The notes beneath the pieces are model-generated. The model was not told the origin of the DNA. It was given only the letters and a program-made list of their open reading frames with translations, and did not search any database. The position numbers and the translations under genes were made by a program. From Branchinecta lynchi (Eukaryota > Arthropoda > Branchiopoda > Anostraca > Branchinectidae), in contig JAKZAP010000012.1 in the NCBI GenBank assembly GCA_023053575.1, positions 2,542,230-2,606,229 of the forward strand: DNA of 64,000 nucleotides, written 5' to 3'. Shown here in pieces: positions 56,187 to 64,000 of this stretch (the stretch's first letter is position 1; each line of letters begins with the position of its first letter).

Positions 56187-56505
56187 CAGTGGTTCTCAAC
56201 AGGTGGTACGCGTACCCAAAGGGGTACCAGAGACCTTCGCAAGGTGTACGCGAAAGTCCCAAAATCAAGCTAGTCTATAGCTTTTATACCTCGCTTCAGT
56301 CGTTTTGAGTCCCCTAAACCCAGTATCCAATCGCGCGCAATTTCAGATTTACATCCTTATAATTAATTGATGACAGTAAATATCGTCATTTTGACGTTCT
56401 GGTCGCGGTCTAAAATATTAAAACAACAATTTCTCAAAAAGAGGTACGGCACCTTTTTGAACCGTGATTAGGGGTACGCGGTACTGAAAAGGTTGGGAAC
56501 CACTG
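56187..56505 (+). mobile_element. H-family hAT MITE, copy 2
   Basis: CAGTGGTTCTCAACAGG at the left and GGTTGGGAACCACTG at the right. The 8-bp flanks GTTTAAAG and TTGTAGAG agree only partly. It lies in the proposed intron between the exons at 55973 and 56928. Confidence 0.82.
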
Positions 56506-56627
56506 TTGTAGAGTATTCAAAGGTTACCTTTTCCGACACGGGGAACACAGATCTCCATTCCAGCTCGGGTGTCCAAAAATTGAAAAGATATTACATTCCA
56601 ACACGTCACCTTTTTGGCTCTTGTTAT

Positions 56628-56908
56628 GAGCGTGTTCAACCCTTCTTACAATAGTTACTATTTCCGTTCCATCCTCACGAAAAATTACTACGCTGACCGT
56701 TCCAACCTTGTCGGAATAGTAACTAATAGTTACTGCTCGGGAGCGTAGTAAGCGTAGGAACTACGCATCCCTGTAACGTGATTGGTCGGATCACCCCTGG
56801 CGTGAAATCCTGCTGGAAAATAGAAAAATCTTTCCAGCCTTGACGGCAAAAAGCCAGAATTCGTGACGTCATGCGTAGTAACTACGGTAAGTAGGGTGGA
56901 ACACGCTC
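56628..56908. mobile_element. Y-family MITE, copy 2
   Basis: GAGCGTGTTC at the left, GGTGGAACACGCTC at the right; TAT on both sides (56625-56627, 56909-56911). It ends 19 nt before the start of the candidate exon at 56928. Confidence 0.82.
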
Positions 56909-56927
56909 TATGTCTTTCCACTGTGAG

Positions 56928-57074
56928 AGCACACTACCCAGCATTGCCAAAAAAGGTTGTCTTGGATTTGTTGTGCAGACTGTGTGCAGTGCAGTCCACA
57001 CCTCCGATTGAACTAATAAAAAAAATGACGCGAGCGGTGGACTGTCTTTGTAAAGCTACAATTTTTGTAGAAGC
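56928..57074 (+). CDS. Candidate exon 2 of an unidentified gene
   Basis: The acceptor TCTTTCCACTGTGAG ends at 56927 and the donor GTAAGT starts at 57075. The frame is open through 147 bp: YPALPKKVVLDLLCRLC, then STPPIELIKKMTRAVDCLC, then KATIFVE. Leu/Cys-rich amphipathic helices suggest an all-helical repeat protein, but I do not recognise the family. It starts and ends in phase 2, matching the proposed exons on both sides (56154 and 58218). The upstream 28 codons of the open frame belong to the Y element and are not part of it. Confidence 0.45.
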
Positions 57075-58217
57075 GTAAGTTTGAAAACAACTGTGAAGGG
57101 AATTGAGAAGGACAACAGGCCTAATGGAATAGCGTTGAATTTCATTTCTTCTTTGGAATAACTGCTGTACTTATTTTAGTGGTCTCTCTTACTAATTCTT
57201 CTACCTGTTCTTTCGGCCAACATAGGCAACTATTTGAGTGGGTGGAGGCCGTGAGGGGGATGAATGCCCCACTAGATTTCAGAGGGGCATAAAATCCGTC
57301 AGCTTGGAAATTTTGTTTGGCTCCTAAATTGGTTAGGATAAATAAGCAATAATGTTTTAAGTAATATTCAGAACTGGTTTTTCTTTGTCCCTAAAAGCGT
57401 AAATAAATTTCTGGTCTCAATATTACACCTGGCATTGATATTTGCCCCAAAGATTTACTGAAATGGTGTCTCTGTCCCCGAAACTTTCAAGACAAACCCA
57501 ATACAACCTGGCGACAGAGGACTCATTTTTGTTGCGGAAGAATGAAGAGCTTAAGAAGGAAAAGACATGGTTTCAGAAAGGGAAGATACTAAGCGTGCTA
57601 AGCTGACAAAAAAGGCTGGTTGCAAATTCTTGAAGCACCCATGGAATCGTTCTTGTTTTAGATGATTTACACACGCTTTTTATGCACTCAACTAATCAAA
57701 GCAGTTCATAGAAAAATATATTTTTCAGCTAACGACGCAGAGGGCGGATTCTTCAAAATATTTAGACAAGGCAGGAATTCTCAAAATGATTTCGTTCATG
57801 ACCATCGGCATGTGAAAGTATTATCATTTCTGTTTTCTTGCTAAAAACTTTGTTCGACCAGTCATTTTACTACTTGCTTTACTTCTGTAGCGGTTGCGAA
57901 CAGTATGACCATCCTTAACAACTGGGGCAATAACACGCTCACCAGCTTAGTGATTCCCCTACTCCCAAGCGGTTTGGAAAATTTCGTAAACGACATTGGC
58001 CGAACAAAAAACCATTTTCATCTGATTTTTGTGCCAAGCGGCCTTAACTTCCGAACCCTTGTGAACTCTTATTGTTTTTTCATCCCAGATCAAAGGTCCA
58101 TCTTGTTAGACAGTTGTAGAAATTACCGATGTATATTTCTACTGGAAAAAAAAATGCCTAAAATATTCACACAATAGTATTTAACTTTTACATTCCAAAA
58201 TCATTGACCTTCGTCAG
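57075..58217 (+). other. Probable intron, with other exon-like frames
   Basis: A strong acceptor at 57890 (CTTTACTTCTGTAG) opens a frame that runs to 58177 (for example LTSLVIPLLPSGLENF), but it does not fit the phase of the exon ending at 57074 and lacks a good donor; it could be an alternative terminal exon. No repeat family was found in this interval. Confidence 0.3.
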
Positions 58218-58296
58218 ATTTGACAAAAAGAAAATACTGCATGAACTTTATCCTTCGTTTCTCGTGGCGCATGCTCTAAGCTTCGTGACTCGAAAG
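58218..58296 (+). CDS. Candidate exon 3 of an unidentified gene
   Basis: 79 bp between acceptor CCTTCGTCAG (ends 58217) and donor AAAG|GTAAGA (donor starts 58297). It begins in phase 2 and ends in phase 0. It encodes FDKKKILHELYPSFL and VAHALSFVTRK. Only one frame is open. It splices in frame to the exons at 57074 and 58916. The open frame happens to continue past the donor to 58461, so an unspliced form is not excluded. Confidence 0.45.
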
Positions 58297-58667
58297 GTAA
58301 GAGTTAGTTTTCATTTGTATCTCGTGCAAGGGCAAAGACATAAATATGCACGGAAAGAATTAACTAGCAACACTTTTTACCACTTTAACTACCTTTTCCT
58401 CCACGTACCATGCGTTTTCTTTTGGGAGAACCCTCTTGCTTTAACCAAGATCTCGGGTTAACGTAACTTATCTTGTCTTTCTTACCGAAAGTTAAAATAT
58501 GATTGAAAAGGGGTATTAGTTTTCGAAGTTAGGCAATAATTGTAATTACTGGGAAAAGTGCAGCATTTTCTTTGAAGTCAAAATTTCTTTCTGTGAGTGT
58601 TGAAGTTTTTCCGTTTACCCACTCGCAACTTCGTTTCTTCGTCCGGTATTTTTTTTTTTTTACCAGA

Positions 58668-58790
58668 GAAGAGGGAACTGGTAATGAAGTACTTGTTTTT
58701 GTACTGTTGTCTTGCGGTGGTTGCCGACTGACCAAACTACTATCAAGCTTTTTGTTCCATAAAGTTCGCTCAAAGTCCATCAAAATTTAA
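58668..58790 (+). CDS. Possible alternative terminal exon
   Basis: A very strong acceptor (long T run, then ACCAG, ending at 58667). In phase 2 the frame reads EEGTGNEVLVFVLLSCGG and on to a TAA at 58788-58790. It would splice in frame directly from the exon ending at 57074. The minus strand is also open here, so it may be a chance frame. Confidence 0.22.
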   Translation, partial: EEGTGNEVLVFVLLSCGGCRLTKLLSSFLFHKVRSKSIKI

Positions 58791-58915
58791 AGTCGGGATT
58801 ACTCCGACCGTGGAAACTCGAGGTCGAGGTTTTCTCTGAGAGTGCTTGGCAGCCACGCTTTAATTGACCGCCTTGTTTAATTATTTTCCGGCCGCTGAGT
58901 GGGTTTCCCTGTCAG

Positions 58916-58990
58916 AAGTTTCATGAAATTTTCACTAGAATTCGCAATTCGCCTTTATTCAAGTTCCACACTCCTTGCAGACTAGTTTCT
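58916..58990 (+). CDS. Candidate exon 4 of an unidentified gene
   Basis: Exactly 75 bp between acceptor GGGTTTCCCTGTCAG (ends 58915) and donor GTAAGT (starts 58991). Phase 0 at both ends, fully open: KFHEIFTRIRNSPLFKF, then HTPCRLVS. The phase fits the exon ending at 58296. The Z MITE that follows begins 12 nt after the exon. Confidence 0.45.
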
Positions 58991-59002
58991 GTAAGTTGAT
59001 TG

Positions 59003-59078
59003 CAAGGCCGTATCCAGGGGGGGGGGGGGGTAGGGGGCTGAAAAAAAAACCTGAAATAAATTTGTGGATACGGGCCTG
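59003..59078 (+). mobile_element. Z-family hAT-like MITE, internally deleted copy
   Basis: CAAGGCCGTATCCAGG to GGATACGGGCCTG, only 76 bp, with exact 8-bp duplications GTTGATTG (58995-59002, 59079-59086). The left duplication overlaps the last two bases of the GTAAGT donor of the exon ending at 58990. Confidence 0.88.
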
Positions 59079-59267
59079 GTTGATTGTCAACAATTCTGAC
59101 AGAGAGAAATTCATAGTAAGTATAATTTATATAGTCGATGACGATCTGAAATGAAAATCATGTGTTAAAATATTATCGGTAAAACTAACCTTTCTAGTTA
59201 AATTACCTTCTATCGTCTAGTCTTTTGTTTTGGATGCTAAATGCCTCCTCCCTTACCTCAGAACTTA

Positions 59268-59896
59268 TAAGATAAGATAAGATTTTATTTGCGCTAAGAG
59301 CCAACGGCCATGGCAAATACATATAGAACAAAAAAACAAGACCAGACACACACAAATATTAAACTCCTATAGACACCTACCCATATGGGCTAGGGCTACC
59401 CTGAGGAACCTCACCAGCTGTTTTATATTTACAGAACAGTTATCCCCATTACGCCACACATCCATTCCCCTTCCATTCACTCCAAAAATGTGTAACCTAA
59501 GTTCACTCAAACTTTCGCATTCACACAATAAATCTTTTAAATTCTCATCCATGCTACCACACATCGGACATGAAGAAGGACCGGACCGACCCTTTGCCCT
59601 CCCTGTATACCATCGTCTCTCCCCCAGTGGCAGACTGTCAGCCCTGCAACTAATCAAATCCCGTGTTTCCTCCCATTTAAAACCCGCTTTAAAATATGCT
59701 TCTTCCCCTCAAATCTCTTTAATTTTATTTGTTTTAATTTTGCTTCAGCTGCTTGGCATTCTTCTGTTTCAGCAGAGCTCTCTGATTGCCTGGAACAAGA
59801 ACGCAGCAAGAATCGTGTACGACAAAGACACTGCACAACTTTCATAGTTCGGGCAGTTGGCATCACCTTTTTTTCTGGTGAAACATCATAAAACAA
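59268..59896 (-). pseudogene. LINE ORF2 C-terminal fragment with CCHC-like knuckle
   Basis: The minus-strand frame 59657-59367 reads GERRWYTGRAKGR, then CPMCGSMDENLKDLLCECE, the C-x2-C...H/E...C zinc-knuckle-like region that follows the reverse transcriptase in several LINE clades. An upstream frame (59896-59654) gives a charged stretch (AKLKQIKLKRFEGKK). The 3' end at 59268-59300 has an AGATAAGATAAGAT tail (TCTTA repeats on the minus strand). 5'-truncated; clade unresolved and different from the copies at 10 and 61 kb. Confidence 0.7.
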
Positions 59897-60164
59897 ATAC
59901 TGATAAAACAGGATTTTGTCAAGGTTATTTTAAAGATTTTCTGTCCAATTCAGGTCATTGAATGAAATAACAACGAAATAACGAAATAACAAAGATAACG
60001 CTCACAAGAAGGGCACAACCATGTCCTGTTCGGGAGTGAACAACTTTTACTCACTCATTACAAACGATAACACACATTTATCGTCTTAACCTTCTTCTTT
60101 CTTTTTCTCCCCCCCCCACCCCTCATCTAATCCAACCCTCAGTCAATAATAATATTAATGAAAT

Positions 60165-60375
60165 ATTCACCTTGCAAAAAACCAAACAAATATTCCACAT
60201 TCATCCAACTACCCGGAAAATGAATTTTTAATCTCTTTTTAAACAAAAACTGGTTCTCCGACTCTCTTGATTCTTCTCTGGAAGATGATTCCCCACCTTC
60301 ACACCCGAATACCCCATAACAAACCCTCTCTCTTGACGACTCTTCAGTGTCGTATAGCCATTGGCCTTAATCTTC
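60165..60375 (-). pseudogene. LINE C-terminal remnant
   Basis: The minus strand reads SGVKVGNHLPEK and, in another frame, QFLFKKRLKIHFPGSW, the usual end of CR1/Jockey-group reverse transcriptases (R-G-x-x-x-W-N-x-L-P, then F-K-x-x-L-K). Broken frames. It may be the end of the copy at 60.5-62.5 kb, with the section between lost. Confidence 0.55.
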
Positions 60376-60394
60376 TTCTATTTTCTAATAGTAC

Positions 60395-60499
60395 AAAATT
60401 GCAAGGAGTCTGGCCGCGAAGACTGGATATTTAGGAGATCGATTTGTCTGGATCAAATATGAAATCCTTGGTGATCCCATCGAAACCTTTGGTCTTGTT
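60395..60499 (+). mobile_element. S-family 3' end fragment
   Basis: GGAGTCTGGC, GAAGACTGGA, GATCCCATCGAAACCTTTGG, TCTTGTT, as at other S ends. It separates two LINE pieces. Confidence 0.7.
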
Positions 60500-60509
60500 A
60501 TAATTTACA

Positions 60510-62536
60510 ACTTGACTTCTATTTGATATAAAAAATATGCAATGATGTTGACTAGAAAAGGTGGTACTTTAAACTTGTTTAATAATTTGTCAACCAAAAC
60601 ATTATGACTAACAAGATCAAACGCCTTTTGAAGGTCAACTGAAATGAGATTGAGCCATGGATCAGGCTGATCAATTAGTTTATATACAGTATCGAGAAGT
60701 AGCGAGATAATACTTGCGTTTTTGTAGTTTTAAAGGCGTTTTTACATTTATCGTGGTATCTGATATTCAGATACCACGGTCCGACCGTAGTAGCTGATCG
60801 TGGTATCTGAAAAAGTCATCTCACTTTCATCAATGTTTGTCAAATTGGTAGGAAAAAAGTTTGACACGTAGTGATGTGACTGAATATCAATTTTTCTTTT
60901 GGGATGACTTCGGAAAGCACAGTTTCAGCAATTGTCGTATTTGCAGAGCAACCGTATATCAGATACCATGGTAACTGCGAAAACGACTAGTTGCAGATCT
61001 AGTTCCCGTGGTAACCGATACCATGGTATCTGCAAAAACGCAACTAATGCGTCGTTGGTAAACCTTTCATGTCTCTCAATTGATTTTCATCTATTAACTC
61101 GAAGATCGTTTCTGTAAGTCAATCTGCTACAAAGCTCTCATACAGTTTGGAAAAATATCGGTGTGAGAGTAATAGGTCGGACTGCACTAAAATCCAAGTT
61201 GGCCCCTTTCTTCTATATAGGTGTGATGTGACATATCCTTTTTTCGAGCAATCAGGGAATTAATTGCCTTTAGTTATCGTGTTGAAAACATCTGACAAAG
61301 GTTCTGATATTTATCGGGAAATGCTTGTACCAAATCAATCGGAATATCAATGGGGCATATTGAACTTCTCTCTAGTTGACGTATTTTTGCTTGAACGTCC
61401 ACATGTAGAATTACTGTGATAACCTGGAATGGTACTCGGTGAAAAGATAAATATTATATAGTAATATAATAATTATTATTTAATTATTATATTACTTGGG
61501 ATAGGAGGAAGGGTTTGTATAATAGCCGCAAGGTGTTTATTTAGCGAATTAGCTGTGGTTTCTGGCGGTTCTTCAAGGTTAAGATCAACATTTTTGACCG
61601 TTGTACCGCTAATTTCTTGACTGTGTTGTACCACTGATTCGGTCAAGCTTTGAAGAGTTTGCTTACTTTGTTACTGTAGTACTCGGCTGAAGCTTTTCGG
61701 ATGTGCTTTTTTTTTATAGAGTTGCTTAATAGGTTAGCTTCTTCAGTTTTTCCTTGACGGAACAGCCTTAGTTTTGGGGTATTAAACTTTTCAGTGCATC
61801 ATTTACGTATGGCTTATCATTAGAACATCTTTTCTTTTAACTTCTGGGAAAATGAAGTATATAATTATTAAGAAGCTTTTCTTGAAAAAGTTTGGCCTTT
61901 TTATTAGATTCATCAGCTGCAAGCACGTCATCCCGTTGCCCTTCTGACAGCCATGCCGCCAACTTAAGCAGGCCACCATCGGTAATTGGTCCATATTTGA
62001 ATTCATCAAACTTGTACTTGGGGATAAGCCCTTGTATCGGATTTAACGACAGCCTGAAATGGTATCTTCCGCCAAGCCGGGGGAGGTAATTGGGTTTTTG
62101 GTAAAATTCATGCATGTTTGTACAAATTATATCGAGGGAAGTGCCATCTTTTGTCGTTGGAATATGGACAGTTTGTTTTAAATTTGCGTCCAGAAAAAGG
62201 TGACCGAAGTTTAGCTCATTCGTCACCTGAAAGCAGGATCCCAGCGTTAGGATGCTTTGACTGGAGGCAATGAAGTGATGCATGAAGTTTACCCAAGAAG
62301 TCTTTTCACTGTTGGGATTTTTTGCCCGGTGAATAATTGAAGCATCCCACAATAATATTAATGAAGGGTCGAGGTAAAATTGTTGGTTTAACTTTTATCC
62401 AAATCATTTCATCATATTCATTAATTCCGTGAACTTTTACTTCCCTAGGGAACAAGCTATTCCGACAAAAAATCAAAACTTCCCCTCCCTTTTTACCTAG
62501 CTTATGATCATTGACACCAGTCAGTGACGCGTCCAC
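60510..62536 (-). pseudogene. LINE ORF2 copy (endonuclease, linker, RT), interrupted by P
   Basis: From 62536 downward on the minus strand: the AP-endonuclease region (GGEVLIFCRNSLFP, DEMIWIKVKP, INIIVGCFNYSPG), a second endonuclease frame with GTSLDIICTN (62352-61837), a Lys-rich linker (about 61790-61680), RT motif 1 (KKGANLDFSAVRPITLTPIF, about 61215-61155), then, after the P insertion, motif A (VDLQKAFDLVSHNVLVDKL, about 60680-60600) and its continuation LNKFKVPPFLVNII to 60510. A stop just before KKGANLD and a one-base shift after it, plus loss of motifs B and C, show it is dead. CR1/Jockey-like by motif style. Its 5' side abuts the 31-bp minisatellite. Confidence 0.82.
60713..61044 (+). 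mobile_element. P-family MITE, copy 4, inside the LINE
   Basis: CTTGCGTTTTTG at the left, CAAAAACGCAAC at the right, TA on both sides (60711-60712, 61045-61046). It separates RT motif 1 from motif A. Confidence 0.85.
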
Positions 62537-62926
62537 GTATTGTCGTTCGATGTACTGGCGTGTCTACGTAGTGTCGTTGTAAGTACTGGCGTGTCTAGGT
62601 AGTGTCGTTGTACATACTGGCGTGTTTACGTAGTGTCGATGTACTTACTGGCGTGTCTTCGTAGTGTCGTTGTACGTACTGGCGTGTCTAGACGTAGTGT
62701 CGTTGTACGTACTGGCGTGTCTAGACGTAGTGTCGTTGTACGTACTGGCGTGTCTACGTAGTGTAGTTGTACGTAGTGGCGTGTCTATGTAGTCTCGTTG
62801 TTCGTACTGGCGTGTATATGTAGTGTAGTTAGACGTACTGGCGTTTCTACGTAGTCTCGTTGTACGTACTGGCGTGTCCACGTAGTGTCTACGTAGTGTC
62901 GGTGTACGTACTGGCATGTCTACTTA
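62530..62926. repeat. 31-bp minisatellite
   Basis: About 12 diverged units of TACGTAGTGTCGTTGTACG plus TACTGGCGTGTC. Some units have an extra GA insertion (TCTAGACGTAG). The array continues after the Y insertion at 63235-63300 with lower similarity. The Thr/Arg-rich open frame on the minus strand is a by-product. Confidence 0.9.
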
Positions 62927-63231
62927 GAGCGTGTTCCATTCTATTTATGGTAGTTACTACGCATGACGTCACGAATCCTGGCTTTTTGCCGTCAAGGCTG
63001 GAACGATTTTTCTATTTTCCAGCTGAATATCAAGCCACGGACAAATCCGACAAATCAGGGTACAGAAATCCGTAGTTACTACACTTACTACGCTCCCGAG
63101 CGTGGTAAACAAATAGTTACTATTAGTTACTATTTCGAGAAGGTGGGAACGGTCAGCGTAGTAACTTTTGGTGAGGTTGGAACGGAAATAGTAACGAATA
63201 GTTACTATTTGTAGAAGGTTGGAACACGCTC
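62927..63231. mobile_element. Y-family MITE, copy 1, inside the minisatellite
   Basis: GAGCGTGTTCCA at the left and TGGAACACGCTC at the right, TTA on both sides (62924-62926, 63232-63234). The minisatellite resumes directly after it. 305 bp; PIF/Harbinger-like by its 3-bp duplication. Confidence 0.88.
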
Positions 63232-63315
63232 TTAGTGTCGTTGTACGCACTGGCGTGTCTACGTAGTGTCGTCCGATCTGCAGTCGCGCCTACGCAGTGT
63301 CTCGCCCCCAACCAG

Positions 63316-63452
63316 AACAGTGGGATTTTCCTGACGCTGATGATCGCTCCCCATCGTAAACCACAAGAACGAAACGTGGGCCTTATTCCAAGGTTGCAGG
63401 ATCTGAATGGGACCCTTGCAGACATAGATCGGTTTCCATCCTACTTACCGTA
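63316..63452 (+). CDS. Possible exon running into a Y MITE
   Basis: An acceptor CTCGCCCCCAACCAG ends at 63315. In phase 0 the frame reads SGIFLTLMIAPHRKP, ERNVGLIPRLQDLNG, TLADI and enters the Y element at 63427, where a TAG ends it at 63450-63452. Without the Y insertion the frame would stop within two codons (GAA TAA). The phase would fit the exon ending at 58990, but the distance is over 4 kb and the link is speculative. The minus strand is also open here. Confidence 0.22.
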
Positions 63453-63729
63453 GTTACTAAGTATTAGATCACGAATTTTGGCTTCTTGGCTTCAAGGCTG
63501 GAACACATTTTCAATTTTCCGCAAATATCATTCCACGGGATAATCCAGCCAGTCACGTTACAGACAACCGTAGTTACCACGCATACTACGCTCCCGAGCA
63601 TGGTTAGCAAATAGTTATTGTTAGTATCTATTTCGACAAGGCTGGAACGGTCAGCGTTGTAACTTTTCGTGAGGTTTGGACGGAAATAGTAACTAATAGT
63701 TACTGTTGTTACAAGGGTGGAACACGCTC
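63427..63729. mobile_element. Y-family MITE, copy 3
   Basis: The left end is decayed (GATCGGTTTCCATCC), the right end is GGTGGAACACGCTC; ATA on both sides (63424-63426, 63730-63732). The interior has CTACGCTCCCGAGC and GGAACGGTCAGCGT as in other copies. Confidence 0.82.
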
Positions 63730-63732
63730 ATA

Positions 63733-64000
63733 GAATAAGGGTCTTTGCCGCTTACTTGTAAATAGTATTATCATTTCTATGTGTTTTAAAATTGATGTCG
63801 TTTTTCTCCGGAGGATTGAGTATCTTATGTTATATTTTTTATTTATTTTAACTTCGACTACGGCTTCTAGAGCCATTACACATACAACACATAAAAACAA
63901 CAACAAAATACATTTAAGAGTGCGAGCCTTCTACGCAACACGTGTAAAGTTCGCGGTTCCAGACTAACCACACAGGCAACGTTAGTCTCATATGGGGACT
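63733..64000. other. Unassigned sequence
   Basis: Nothing recognised up to the window end; a short (AACA)n-like stretch lies at 63885-63905. Confidence 0.35.

Noticed and set aside
62530..62926. CRISPR-like regular repeats
   Set aside because: Units are contiguous and diverge gradually without unique spacers; this is a minisatellite in a eukaryotic context. The same holds for 16.1 and 20.3 kb.

Overview
This window looks like nuclear DNA from an invertebrate animal with a repeat-rich genome. It has no operons, ribosome binding sites or dense open frames. It does have short exons bounded by GT-AG splice sites, tRNA genes with split Pol III promoter boxes, several LINE families with microsatellite-like tails, and many MITE families. 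The phylum cannot be fixed from the sequence alone; a marine invertebrate is plausible, but that is inference.

Likely host genes are few. (1) A 159-bp exon at 29014-29172 (+) encodes the catalytic loop, DFG and activation loop of an AGC-type protein kinase. (2) Four phase-compatible exons at 55973-58990 (+) suggest an unidentified helical protein; a possible further exon at 63316-63452 runs into a MITE. (3) Two tRNA-Thr(TGT) genes in inverted orientation lie at 23.0-23.5 kb, with a decayed relative at 54.4 kb. The first 1.3 kb is AT-rich and holds broken open frames that may be a virus-like or Polinton-like remnant (tentative).

Most of the rest is mobile DNA. I defined families by comparing copies inside the window and used my own letters. 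Z, W and H are hAT-like (8-bp target duplications). P and M are flanked by TA. N and Y have 3-bp duplications such as TTA. X and Q sit between TTAA sites. V and F are fold-back elements. S and T are larger elements with internal tandem arrays (about 136 bp and 281 bp). Degenerate LINE copies lie at 7.0-7.3, 10.2-12.0, 15.6-16.0, 45.8-46.0 and 59.3-62.5 kb, and a Ty3/gypsy-type integrase zinc-finger remnant at 53.9-54.0 kb.

Layout: 0-1.3 kb AT-rich remnant; 2-5.3 kb MITEs, with a three-level nest at 4.1-5.3; 5.3-12.4 kb tandem duplication, LINE pieces and MITEs; 12.9-16.3 kb nested W/S, Z, X/LINE and an E-box minisatellite; 16.9-20.6 kb T elements, an 818-bp tandem duplication and a second E-box minisatellite; 22.4-24.1 kb tRNA cluster; 25.9-31 kb S, duplicated block, kinase exon, T; 32-36.4 kb tandem arrays, S, T; 39-41.3 kb S and P; 42.7-48 kb tandem repeats, V, F, X; 49.9-55.7 kb N, M, S, W, X, Q; 56-59 kb candidate gene with MITEs against its splice sites; 59.3-64 kb LINE copies, 31-bp minisatellite and Y elements. 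Nested insertions with recognisable target duplications give a relative order of many events.
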